The notes under the pieces were generated by a model, which searched no databases, had not been told where the DNA came from, and saw only the letters and a program-made list of their open reading frames with translations. A program made the position numbers and the translations under genes. This document shows positions 32,107 through 40,866 of a stretch of DNA of 44,324 bases, piece after piece. The stretch's first letter is position 1; each line of letters starts with the position of its first letter. The DNA is from Lachnospiraceae bacterium (GTDB lineage: Bacteria; Bacillota; Clostridia; Lachnospirales; Lachnospiraceae), in the NCBI GenBank assembly GCA_029007885.1, contig JAQXIR010000168.1, forward strand, positions 1-44,324, given 5' to 3'.

Positions 32107-33231
32107 ATGAATGAATTTATAAAAGCAGCAGGATATTTCCTGCTGGGTGTCCTGGCTACGTTATGTGTCATGTTTATCGGGAAAGAAATTAATAAAGAAA
32201 AAAACATGCAGGTCAATGTTGCACAGGAGAGCGTAGTCGAAACGGAAGTGCTCACAGTAGAAGAAACAACAGAATATGACTACGAAGCGGAAGCTGAAGA
32301 AAAAATGAAAAAACTGCAGGAAGAAAATAAAAACGCAAAACAGGAGACTACATCAGAGGAAGAATCCACGGTAGCGGTCACACCGACAGTGAGTGCAAAC
32401 AGCATTGAAGCGGCAAAAGTAAAATGGAAGAAGGATTACCCGACTAACAATGCTGAAAAAACATTGGAGGAAAATCAGAATATCCGCTCATCTTATGAAG
32501 AGACGTTAGCAACTAATGCTTTTGACAAAAAGATGATTGACAACAGTACAATTGATTTTTCTGATGTAAAAATTGCAATAATTGGAGATTCTATTACAGC
32601 AGGCTCCAATTTGTCTGTAGACGAGCAAAAGCAGTATGCGATTCCGGTACAATTACAGAAAATACTGGGAGCTAAAGAAGTTTATAATCTTGGTATCGGT
32701 GGTTCTACAGTCAGCCGCGTATCGGATTCATATCCGATGGTAGACAGATGGCAGAATATTCCGACGGATACGGATATCATCATTGTATTTGGCGGAACGA
32801 ATGATTGTTTAATTGAAAACAAATGGGATTATGGCTTCTTGGAATATGATAAGAGAATGACAAGCGGAACTTTCTGCGGGGATTTGGATGAAATGCTTGG
32901 AGGAATTAAGTATACGTATCGGGAACACAATGAAAACAGTTATATTAAATTCTTAATTGTAAATCCGCCGTCTACTATATTGCAGGATGCAGTCTATAAC
33001 AGGGACCCCGGTAATATGGTGCATCAGTCGGCTTTTGCTGAGGCGATTAATGAGATAGCTCCGGCATACGGATTTGAAGTAATTGATATGTATGATAATA
33101 ATCTGTTTAATTCTCATGACGAGAATGTAAACAAGACATGGATTTACGATGGTGTTCATGGTAATGCAGAAGCTTATCAGATGATAGCAGAACATCTTGC
33201 AAGTGAGATTATTCAGCGTATTGAGCAGTAA
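32107..33231 (+). CDS. Membrane-anchored GDSL/SGNH esterase
   Basis: This 374-residue protein has one N-terminal helix (about 8-25), an acidic Glu/Thr-rich linker (40-100) likely spanning the wall, and an extracytoplasmic SGNH hydrolase domain: block I IIGDSITAGS (Ser162), GIGG, block III FGGTNDC and block V DGVHGN with the Asp/His pair. Such enzymes remove or transfer acyl groups on polysaccharides or cell-wall polymers. It is a single-gene unit with its own promoter and terminator and a strong GGAGGG ribosome site. Placed between two glycan clusters, one with O-acyltransferases, it could trim acyl groups; this is inference. Confidence 0.87.
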   Translation: MNEFIKAAGYFLLGVLATLCVMFIGKEINKEKNMQVNVAQESVVETEVLTVEETTEYDYEAEAEEKMKKLQEENKNAKQETTSEEESTVAVTPTVSANSIEAAKVKWKKDYPTNNAEKTLEENQNIRSSYEETLATNAFDKKMIDNSTIDFSDVKIAIIGDSITAGSNLSVDEQKQYAIPVQLQKILGAKEVYNLGIGGSTVSRVSDSYPMVDRWQNIPTDTDIIIVFGGTNDCLIENKWDYGFLEYDKRMTSGTFCGDLDEMLGGIKYTYREHNENSYIKFLIVNPPSTILQDAVYNRDPGNMVHQSAFAEAINEIAPAYGFEVIDMYDNNLFNSHDENVNKTWIYDGVHGNAEAYQMIAEHLASEIIQRIEQ

Positions 33232-33249
33232 GTGATTAAATGAAAATGA

Positions 33250-33288
33250 AAAAGACTATTCTTGATTTGAGAATAGTCTTTTCTTTTG
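33250..33288 (+). terminator. Rho-independent terminator after the GDSL gene
   Basis: AAAAGACTATTCT and AGAATAGTCTTTT form a perfect 13-bp stem with a 7-base loop, followed by TTTTCTTTT-like T-rich sequence. Confidence 0.88.
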
Positions 33289-33315
33289 CCAAAACATAAA
33301 GAAGTATGGTAAAAT
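33286..33315 (+). promoter_or_regulatory. Promoter of polysaccharide cluster II
   Basis: TTGCCA, an 18-base spacer and TAAAAT with a TG extension (TGGTAAAAT) lie 41 bases before the first ATG of cluster II. Confidence 0.7.
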
Positions 33316-33355
33316 AAATAGATTATACAGGATGATTTTTTGAAAGGAAAATCAG

Positions 33356-35563
33356 ATGAAAAAGATAGGATACATTTTTGCAGTAATTCTTATGAGTTAT
33401 TTCATATTGGTCGCAGATGATGGTAAAGATGATGTGGTTTTTACCGGGGAGAATTTGCGATATGAAGCCGGAACCATAACAGACGGCAAGTTTTTGATAG
33501 ATGAAAGCTATGAAAAGAGTGGGATTACTGCGCACACGCCTCCGCTTTTACTAAATAAGGGAGGATATTCTGTGCAGATTGCGTATCGTTCGCAAAATGA
33601 TGGTAATACGGCACATTTGAATCATAATGGGATTGACCTTAAAGTGATTCCGCTAAAAGCGGATGAAAATATACAAACGGCAGAATTTGAATTACCCAAA
33701 GGCTCGCAGGAATTATGGATAAAATTTGATTACTGTGGCAAGGGCGAATTGGAAATTCAGTCTATCACATATTCCTGTGATACTTCTTTCTATACGGATA
33801 TTTATTTAGTACTCACTGTTTTTATACTTGGGTGTTCCTTGATTTATCTTCTGATGCAAAAGGATTGGACAGAGGAATCCAAAAAGAAAAAACTTTTGAT
33901 TGGTATAGTACTGTTTGGAAGTGCGATTTATGCGACATATCCATTCTTTACAAACACGCTTTTACATGCAGATGACCTTTCCTATCATTTGTTGCGGATA
34001 GAAGGAATCAAAGATGCTTTGCTGGAGGGACAGTTCCCGGTGGTAATTCTGCCGGAGGCGTTGGAAGGAAACGGTTACCTGAACAGTATGTATCCGAGCC
34101 TGTTCTTATATATTCCGGCTTTGCTTCGTATGATGGGAATATCATTGGTAACGTCATATAAATCTTATGTATTTCTGTTGAATGCGGCAACAGCGTGGAT
34201 TATGTATTATTCCGTAAAATCCATTTCTAATAATAGGAAAGCAGCACTTCTTGCAGCGGTATTATATACCTTATGCCCTTATCGGTTTACTAACATATAC
34301 GCAAGAGGCGCAGTTGGAGAAGCAACAGCCATGACATTCTTCCCGTTGCTGTTTGCGGGACTCTATCATACACTTGCAGGTAAAAAGGAAAAGTGGTATT
34401 TGCTTGCAATATCCATTATAGGCTTGCTGCATTCCCACATTTTGAGCGTTTTACTGGCAGGTTTAATATGTGTAATTTTCGGTATCTGCTATATTGTTCC
34501 GGTATGGAAGGAAAAACGTTATCTTGAAATTATCAAAGCGGCGTTCTGGGTCGGTGTTTTAGATCTATGGTGGCTGATTCCGTTTTTGATGTATTATCTG
34601 CGCGGAAGTTTATGGATGTCCAGTTTGGAATGGTCAACGTTCGAAGAATATGCGGTAAATATTTTTACACTTTTCCAAACCATGAATCTCAGTGACTATC
34701 GTAATTATTCTCTGGGATTGGCTCTGATTTTATGTGTTGGTATTGCAATTGTTTATCTCATTGCAGATAAGATAAAATCAAAAGAAGATTGCTTTCTGCT
34801 AAAAATGCTGCTTATTGGAATTTTTTGTACCTATCTTGTAACCAACTATTTTTCGGGCTGGTCACTTATGGGATCAGAAATTGTGAAGTCTCTTCTGTAT
34901 AAGATACAATTTCCGTGGAGAATGCTTGCGATTTCAAGTTGTATCTTTGCAATGACAGGTTCCATTTGGATTTTTGGAAGCGGCATTTTAAAAGATTATA
35001 GAAAAGTGATATGCTATTTACTGGTAGGCCTCACTTTACTGTCAACATTAAAAACGATTGATGTTCCTGTTTATGAGAATCAGGATGATGTAATTGCACA
35101 AGGACATATACAGAAAGTTATCGGTGTACCATATACGAGAGGCAGAAACTTATGCTATCCGTATGATTATCGTTTGGGTGGCAGCAATAACGATTCAATT
35201 GTGTCAGAACCGGTATTATCAGATGAAACAAAGATAGAAATTTGGGATTATCAAAAAGATGGAACAAAAGCTTTCTATCGCTACAGCACATCTTCACAAG
35301 GGCAGTATATAGAAGTTCCGTTTTTGGCATACAAAGGATATGTTGCCAGAGATGAAAACGGAGAAAAAATTAAAATCCATAAAGAATCAGATTCGTGTAA
35401 CCGGATACGAATTGAATTAATAGGCGACGGAGAAGAGCATAGCGTCAGCATTTCTTTTGAGGGATATTGGTTTATGACACTTGCCAATTTCATATCCTTG
35501 GCGGCACTGGTTACACTGGTTGCATGGTATATAATAAAGAAAAGTAAACGGAGATTGGTATGA
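33356..35563 (+). CDS. Large polytopic membrane protein, GT-C-like (PTPS-related/YfhO-like)
   Basis: This 735-residue protein has an N-terminal signal helix (6-22), a beta-rich extracytoplasmic domain (about 30-140), about 12 helices (145-560), an extracytoplasmic C-terminal domain and a last helix. The segment HADDLSYHLLRIEGIKDAL plus QFPVVILPEALEGNGY resembles the Asp/His-containing first loop of the membrane family formerly named 6-pyruvoyl-tetrahydropterin synthase related, now viewed as GT-C-like. It would then transfer a sugar from polyprenyl phosphate outside the membrane. AAAGGAAAA precedes the ATG. It is the first gene of cluster II and overlaps the next by four bases (ATGA). Confidence 0.68.
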   Translation: MKKIGYIFAVILMSYFILVADDGKDDVVFTGENLRYEAGTITDGKFLIDESYEKSGITAHTPPLLLNKGGYSVQIAYRSQNDGNTAHLNHNGIDLKVIPLKADENIQTAEFELPKGSQELWIKFDYCGKGELEIQSITYSCDTSFYTDIYLVLTVFILGCSLIYLLMQKDWTEESKKKKLLIGIVLFGSAIYATYPFFTNTLLHADDLSYHLLRIEGIKDALLEGQFPVVILPEALEGNGYLNSMYPSLFLYIPALLRMMGISLVTSYKSYVFLLNAATAWIMYYSVKSISNNRKAALLAAVLYTLCPYRFTNIYARGAVGEATAMTFFPLLFAGLYHTLAGKKEKWYLLAISIIGLLHSHILSVLLAGLICVIFGICYIVPVWKEKRYLEIIKAAFWVGVLDLWWLIPFLMYYLRGSLWMSSLEWSTFEEYAVNIFTLFQTMNLSDYRNYSLGLALILCVGIAIVYLIADKIKSKEDCFLLKMLLIGIFCTYLVTNYFSGWSLMGSEIVKSLLYKIQFPWRMLAISSCIFAMTGSIWIFGSGILKDYRKVICYLLVGLTLLSTLKTIDVPVYENQDDVIAQGHIQKVIGVPYTRGRNLCYPYDYRLGGSNNDSIVSEPVLSDETKIEIWDYQKDGTKAFYRYSTSSQGQYIEVPFLAYKGYVARDENGEKIKIHKESDSCNRIRIELIGDGEEHSVSISFEGYWFMTLANFISLAALVTLVAWYIIKKSKRRLV

Positions 35564-36321
35564 TAAAGACATCGACAAAGGTTCACGGAATATCGATGAT
35601 TGAGGTATGGTATGCAGATGAACCGATAAAAGAGGATGGCATTATAAATTACAGACAGGCACGCTTTTGCCCGAAAAAGAAATATACCACATTTGAAACG
35701 CTGATTACTGATTTGACGCAAGAAGAGGAAGAGATCATTGCCAAAATATCAAAAAACGGAAGATATGAAATCAGACGGGCACAAAAAGAGGATGTAAAAA
35801 CGGTAATCAAAACGGCAAAAGAAATTACAGAAGAAGATATTCACGAATTCGTTCATTTTTTTACAGAGTTTTGGGCAAGCAAAGGAGTCATCTATACAGA
35901 GGGAAACCGTTTAGAAAAAGAAATTAAGCGATATGTTGAGGAAGACTGCTTTGCAATTACAATTGCATTGATTGTAGATAAGCCGTGTGTATATCATACC
36001 TATATTCTGGAAGAAAAAACGGCAAGACTTTATCAGTCAGCTTCTCTTTACCGTGTAGAGGAAGAAATTCCGAAAAGCCTTGTAGGAATGGCAAATCGTT
36101 TCCTGCATAAAGAAGACATGTTGACTTTTAAGAAAATGGGAATCAGACAATATGACTGGGGCGGTGCCGGTACCGGAAAAGAAGTTGCAAGCATTACGGA
36201 ATTTAAGAAATCTTTCGGAGGAAGTCCGGCAGTGTTTTATGACTTTACAAGAGCAAACGGACGAAAGGCAAAAGTAATAGATGTATTATCTGCCTTAAAG
36301 CATTTTGGAAAAAGTAAATGA
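35560..36321 (+). CDS. FemAB-like GNAT acyltransferase
   Basis: This 253-residue protein resembles FemAB-like/acetyltransferase-6 GNAT proteins: SKNGRYEIRRAQKEDV, YILEEKTARLYQSASLYR, QYDWGGAGTGKE and EFKKSFGGSP follow the family order. Such proteins transfer an aminoacyl or acyl group; in glycan loci they may N-acylate amino sugars. The start overlaps the preceding stop by four bases (ATGA), so translation is probably coupled. It is shorter than true Fem factors and has no coiled-coil arm, so peptidoglycan crossbridge synthesis is unlikely. Confidence 0.75.
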   Translation: MIKTSTKVHGISMIEVWYADEPIKEDGIINYRQARFCPKKKYTTFETLITDLTQEEEEIIAKISKNGRYEIRRAQKEDVKTVIKTAKEITEEDIHEFVHFFTEFWASKGVIYTEGNRLEKEIKRYVEEDCFAITIALIVDKPCVYHTYILEEKTARLYQSASLYRVEEEIPKSLVGMANRFLHKEDMLTFKKMGIRQYDWGGAGTGKEVASITEFKKSFGGSPAVFYDFTRANGRKAKVIDVLSALKHFGKSK

Positions 36322-36344
36322 GGCATGCAAGTAGGAGAAAAGAG

Positions 36345-37280
36345 ATGAGCCTGTTAGCAATAAAACAATATCTTTCCGAACATGGGATTACAAAATATCT
36401 TTATGAATGGAAATATAACAGAAAAGAGAACAAAATTAATCGAATGACGGATGAAGAATATGCGTGTTGGAAATACAACCTTCGTACCGGAAAAGAATTG
36501 AATCTCGAAAATCCGCAGTCGTATGATGAGCGTATCTGGTATCTGAAAATCAATGTCAGAGATCCGCTGCAAAAGAAATGTACCGACAAGTATCGCGTAC
36601 GGGAATATGTAGAAGAGTGTGGACTATCTCATATTCTGAATGAATTATATGGCGTGTATGACTCGGTAGAGGAAATTGATTTTGACAAATTGCCGGATCG
36701 TTGTTTCTTAAAATGTAATCATCGTTCCGGGGAGAACATGATTTTTGACAGAAGCAAACCATTTGACTATGAGAAGTTTCAAAAGAAATTTTCGGAGTCC
36801 TTAAAAACAGATTATTATTGGGCCGGACGGGAATGGAACTATCATAATATCGCTCCCAAAATTATTTGCGAAAAAGTACTGGAGGATAAAAACGGCAAAC
36901 TGCCTCTCGACTATAAGATTATGTGTTTTGCGGGAGAACCGAAACTTCTGTTTTTAGACATCGGAGTGGCAACAAAAGAGGGAGACCATGCGGAGGAATA
37001 CTATCGCAATATTTATGACCTTGACTTTAATCTGCTTCCGGTAAAAGAAACACGTGAAAACTATCTGGGCCCGGAAATTGTCAAGCCCGAGAATTGGGAC
37101 AAAATGGTGGAATATGCACGTATTTTATCAAAGCCGTTTCGTCATTGCCGTATAGATTTGTATAATGTTGACGGAAAAATCTACTTCGGAGAGATTACAT
37201 TTCATCATGGCGGTGGCTGCAATGACATACAGCCGGAAGAATGGGCGATAAAAATGGGACAATGGATTCCGATTGATTAG
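36345..37280 (+). CDS. TupA-like ATP-grasp protein (second copy)
   Basis: This 311-residue protein is a divergent relative of the one at 17958: NPQSYDERIWYLKINVRD, TDKYRVREYVEE, CFLKCNHRSGENMIF, DYKIMCFAGEPK and YFGEITFHHGGG occupy the same positions. It probably catalyses an ATP-dependent ligation on a glycan building block. The ORF track starts at 36318, but AGGAGA six bases before the ATG at 36345 is a better start. It lies between a GNAT-like and a deacetylase-like gene. It carries an extra ~35-residue N terminus and diverged nucleotide-binding positions (NHRSG in place of THDSG), which may mean another substrate. Confidence 0.8.
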   Translation: MSLLAIKQYLSEHGITKYLYEWKYNRKENKINRMTDEEYACWKYNLRTGKELNLENPQSYDERIWYLKINVRDPLQKKCTDKYRVREYVEECGLSHILNELYGVYDSVEEIDFDKLPDRCFLKCNHRSGENMIFDRSKPFDYEKFQKKFSESLKTDYYWAGREWNYHNIAPKIICEKVLEDKNGKLPLDYKIMCFAGEPKLLFLDIGVATKEGDHAEEYYRNIYDLDFNLLPVKETRENYLGPEIVKPENWDKMVEYARILSKPFRHCRIDLYNVDGKIYFGEITFHHGGGCNDIQPEEWAIKMGQWIPID

Positions 37281-37288
37281 GAGAGAAT

Positions 37289-38140
37289 ATGCATATAGCA
37301 ATTCGATTAGATGATATTACACCGGATATGAATTGGGAAAACTTTTATAAAATGAAAGAAATTCTGGATCGGGAGAATTTGAAACCATTGCTCGGTGTAG
37401 TCCCGGACAATCAGGATTCTATGCTTCGCTGTGGGGAAAAGAATGAGAGTTTTTTTGAAATAATAAAGAAATTGCAGGCGGAAGGATTTGTGGTTTCCCA
37501 ACATGGATACCGGCATCTGTATGAGACAAAGGATAAAGGAATTCTAAAGATGAATCCTTTTAGCGAATTTGCAGGGACTCCATATGAGACACAACTTGAA
37601 AAAATACGAAAAGGAAAAGAAGAACTTGTAAGACATGGAATTGAAACAGATATTTTTATGGCACCCGGTCACACCTTTGACCACAATACTCTGAAAGCCT
37701 TGAAGATGTGTGGATTTTCTTATGTAACAGACGGATATTATCATAAGAATTATTCTTATAAAGGACTTGTCTTTCTACCATGCAGGAATTTTACAGGTAA
37801 GAAAGGAAAAGGTGTGGATACCATTTGTCTCCATACGAATCTTATGAATGCAGGAGATTTTCGTGAGATAGAAGAACGGATTCATAAGAACAGAGAACTA
37901 TTTATTGACTTTTCCGAACTGATGAAGGAAACCGTTGTTGCCAAGAATTTTAAAATCACTTTGCAGGAGAAAATAAGCATTGACGTGTTCCGCATAAAAC
38001 GATATATTGGACAGAATAGTCAAGCTGAGAAGTATTTCAAGGCATCCGCTCATAAAAATCGCTTTATCAGAATGATTAAAAGGATTCTTTATCTTCCTTA
38101 TCTTTTGGTATTGCTGTTAAAGAAAGAACATAAGGAATAA
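37289..38140 (+). CDS. DUF2334-type polysaccharide deacetylase-like protein
   Basis: This 283-residue protein has the NodB-like barrel features of the DUF2334 family: RLDDITPD near the N terminus (metal-binding Asp pair), VVSQHGYRHLYE (His-x3-His) and FMAPGHTFDHNTLKAL. It would remove an acetyl or related acyl group from a sugar. No signal peptide is visible, so it may act on a cytoplasmic lipid-linked intermediate. AGGAGA precedes the ATG and the gap to the previous gene is eight bases. A basic, hydrophobic C terminus (about 255-275) may attach it to the membrane. Confidence 0.8.
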   Translation: MHIAIRLDDITPDMNWENFYKMKEILDRENLKPLLGVVPDNQDSMLRCGEKNESFFEIIKKLQAEGFVVSQHGYRHLYETKDKGILKMNPFSEFAGTPYETQLEKIRKGKEELVRHGIETDIFMAPGHTFDHNTLKALKMCGFSYVTDGYYHKNYSYKGLVFLPCRNFTGKKGKGVDTICLHTNLMNAGDFREIEERIHKNRELFIDFSELMKETVVAKNFKITLQEKISIDVFRIKRYIGQNSQAEKYFKASAHKNRFIRMIKRILYLPYLLVLLLKKEHKE

Positions 38141-38143
38141 TCT

Positions 38144-39091
38144 ATGGCTGAAAAAATTAAGGTATCGGTTATATGTGTAACCTACAATCATGAAAAATAT
38201 ATCAGACAGGCATTAGACAGTATTTTAATGCAAAAGACAGAATTTCCATTCGAAATCAGGATTGGGGAAGATTGTTCTACTGATTCTACAAGAGAAATCC
38301 TTAAGGAATATGAGCAGAAATATCCGGGGCGCTTTTGCATGTACTATAGGGAACAGAATCTTGGCGCTACAAAAAACGAATATGAACTGCTCATGGATGC
38401 AGAAGGAGACTATATAGCGGCATTGGAACTGGATGACCTTTGGACGGATGAATATAAGCTCCAGAAACAGTATGATTTTTTGGAAAAACACAGAGAGTAC
38501 ATAGGTGTTTCCCATAACTTCGATACAATTGACAAAGAAGGAAAGGTCTTGCCGCAATTTGAAGATCCGATATTAAAGAGTTACTTGAATCATCCGTTTA
38601 CATTGGAAGATTTTCTTTCTCACGGATTTGTATTTCAGACAGGAACACATTTTTACCGGAATATTTTTAAGGATGGGAAAGATTATTCTATCATCTATAA
38701 AGCAGACAAACTGATTAGGGATAAAACGATATTATCCCTGCTGCTTGATCGTGGCGATTTTTTTATACTTGAAGACAACATGAGTGCATATCGGCGTTTT
38801 TTTGACAAAGATGCACAGAATGGAAGAAATCTGACAAACAGTAATCTGGAACTGGATTTATATACGAAGGCGGAGCATGTAGAGGCACTGCATCACTATT
38901 TTGACGGACGGATTGATTATTCAGAGCAGTGGACAGATATTGTATATGGCTATTTAAAACATCTGCTAAGAGGCGAACACCAATATTCACTTTCACGATT
39001 CCTGCATATGTATCAGCATTCCAGTAAGAAAACAAGAAAGAATATCCGAAAGGAATTCTGCGGCAGTATTTTTAGAAAATTGAGGCACTGA
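38144..39091 (+). CDS. GT2 glycosyltransferase
   Basis: This 315-residue GT-A fold enzyme has the family-2 start VSVICVTYNHEKYIRQALDSIL, IRIGEDCSTDSTREIL and the metal-binding ALELDDLW (Asp-Asp), common in capsule glycosyltransferases that recognise multiple sugar donors. It is predicted cytoplasmic without a membrane helix. AAGGA lies about seven bases before the ATG, and only three bases separate it from the previous gene. Donor and linkage are unknown. Confidence 0.88.
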   Translation: MAEKIKVSVICVTYNHEKYIRQALDSILMQKTEFPFEIRIGEDCSTDSTREILKEYEQKYPGRFCMYYREQNLGATKNEYELLMDAEGDYIAALELDDLWTDEYKLQKQYDFLEKHREYIGVSHNFDTIDKEGKVLPQFEDPILKSYLNHPFTLEDFLSHGFVFQTGTHFYRNIFKDGKDYSIIYKADKLIRDKTILSLLLDRGDFFILEDNMSAYRRFFDKDAQNGRNLTNSNLELDLYTKAEHVEALHHYFDGRIDYSEQWTDIVYGYLKHLLRGEHQYSLSRFLHMYQHSSKKTRKNIRKEFCGSIFRKLRH

Positions 39092-39117
39092 GAAAAATAG
39101 AAAAGAGGACTTATAAT

Positions 39118-40866
39118 ATGTCATCCAAAATGTTAAAAAAACTCATGGCTGTTTTAGATAAAAAACAAAAAAGAAAGATAGCCGGACTTTTGATTATGAT
39201 TTTATTCGGCGGTCTTTTAGAAACGGCGGGTGTTTCGCTGATTTTGCCTCTGATTACGGCTATTCTTGATGAAGAAAGTTTTGCGGTAAATGAATACGTT
39301 GTTTTGGTTAGTAATCTTCTGCATATTGAGAATACCCGACATTTCATCTATCTGCTTCTGGCAGCCTTGATTTTTATGTATATTTTTAAAAATGCATATC
39401 TGCTGCTGCTTACCTATATACAGTCGAAGTTCGTAAACAGGAACAGATGCCGCAGTACGAGCAATCTCTTGTCCCAGTATCTGCACCGTCCGTATGAATA
39501 CTATCTTTATGCGGAAACTTCCATTATTTTGCGAACAATCTATGGAGATATGGATAATATATTCAATCTTCTTTTACAGTGTATGAATCTGGCAGCAGAA
39601 ATGGTAGTGGCAGTCTGCCTCGGCATTTTTCTTCTCTGCATGGATTTTAAGATGATGATTATTATTGTCGGTTTGATGGTACTGACGACAGTTTTTATCA
39701 GCAAGGTGGTAAAACCGAGACTCAACATCATCGGAGAGCAATCCAGACAGTCACAGGGAACACTTTATAAATGGATTTTACAGGGAGTCACCGGAATTAA
39801 AGATGTAAAGGTTCTTAACAAAGAAGACTTTTTTACGAAGCAATATAAAAGAAGTGCTTCCGATTATGCGGAATACCAGGTGAAAAATAATGTGCTTACA
39901 AATTTACCGCGTCTTTTGATTGAAACGGTTGCAATTGTCGGTATCCTTTTGTATGTGGGAGTCAGCATGGCAATGGGAGTTGACATGAAATCCCTGCTTC
40001 CGCTAATTTCCGCTTTCGGGCTTGCTGCAATGCGTCTTCTGCCGAGTGTGAACCGCATTAACACCTATATGGCAAATATTGCTTACTATGAGCCGGCACT
40101 TAACTATATTTACGAAAATGTTAATACAAAAGATCTGGCAAAACAGGAAGAACTGGACAGATTACGATTGGAAAATCCGAATACCACGCCGATTACGCTG
40201 AAAAAAGAAATTCGTCTTTCCAATATCACATTTGCGTATCCGAATTCGGATAAATACATTTTTGAGAATGCGGAAATGGTGGTGCCGGTCGGAAAGTCAA
40301 TCGGTGTTGTCGGGGTGTCCGGCGCCGGCAAAACGACGATTGTAGATGTTTTACTGGGACTTTTACAGTTACAGGGAGGAACGATTACAAGTGACGGTAC
40401 GAATATTTTCGACAATTACGGAGCATGGCTTTCCCATGTCGGATATATTCCGCAGAGTATCTATATGCTGGATGATTCTATTCGAAATAATATTGCTTTT
40501 GGGGTAAACGAAGAAGATATTGATGATGTGCGCATCTGGGAAGTACTGGAGCAGGCACAACTGAAAGAATTTGTCGAAGAACTCCCGGACAAACTGGACT
40601 CCCAGATTGGAGAACGAGGTGTCCGCATATCCGGTGGACAAAGACAACGACTTGGTATTGCAAGAGCTTTATATCATGATCCGGAACTTTTGATTTTTGA
40701 TGAAGCGACATCAGCACTTGACAATGATACCGAAACTGCAATTATGGAAGCAATCGACAGCCTGCACGGACAGAAGACAATGGTGATTATCGCCCATCGA
40801 TTGAGGACGATAGAGAATTGTGATATAATTTACGAAGTAAAAGATGGGAAAATAGTATGCAAATAA
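39118..40866 (+). CDS. PglK-like ABC transporter, lipid-linked oligosaccharide flippase
   Basis: This 582-residue half-transporter has a six-helix membrane domain (about 20-320) and an ATPase domain with Walker A GVSGAGKTT (about 398-406), the signature ISGGQRQRLGIARAL (about 503-517) and Walker B LLIFDEATSALD. The N-terminal LDKKQKRKIAGLL and ETAGVSLILPLI are typical of the PglK-like family, which flips undecaprenyl-PP-oligosaccharides. It is the only clear flippase in the window, so it may serve one or both clusters. GAGGAC precedes the ATG. A promoter-like element lies in its 3' end, and it overlaps the next gene by 10 bases. Confidence 0.88.
   Translation: MSSKMLKKLMAVLDKKQKRKIAGLLIMILFGGLLETAGVSLILPLITAILDEESFAVNEYVVLVSNLLHIENTRHFIYLLLAALIFMYIFKNAYLLLLTYIQSKFVNRNRCRSTSNLLSQYLHRPYEYYLYAETSIILRTIYGDMDNIFNLLLQCMNLAAEMVVAVCLGIFLLCMDFKMMIIIVGLMVLTTVFISKVVKPRLNIIGEQSRQSQGTLYKWILQGVTGIKDVKVLNKEDFFTKQYKRSASDYAEYQVKNNVLTNLPRLLIETVAIVGILLYVGVSMAMGVDMKSLLPLISAFGLAAMRLLPSVNRINTYMANIAYYEPALNYIYENVNTKDLAKQEELDRLRLENPNTTPITLKKEIRLSNITFAYPNSDKYIFENAEMVVPVGKSIGVVGVSGAGKTTIVDVLLGLLQLQGGTITSDGTNIFDNYGAWLSHVGYIPQSIYMLDDSIRNNIAFGVNEEDIDDVRIWEVLEQAQLKEFVEELPDKLDSQIGERGVRISGGQRQRLGIARALYHDPELLIFDEATSALDNDTETAIMEAIDSLHGQKTMVIIAHRLRTIENCDIIYEVKDGKIVCK
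40801..40829 (+). promoter_or_regulatory. Internal promoter at the 3' end of the ABC transporter gene
   Basis: TTGAGG, a 17-base spacer and a perfect TATAAT with TG extension (TGATATAAT) lie inside the coding end, 27 bases before the next ATG. It would drive the polymerase, initiating transferase and GT4 genes. Confidence 0.6.
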
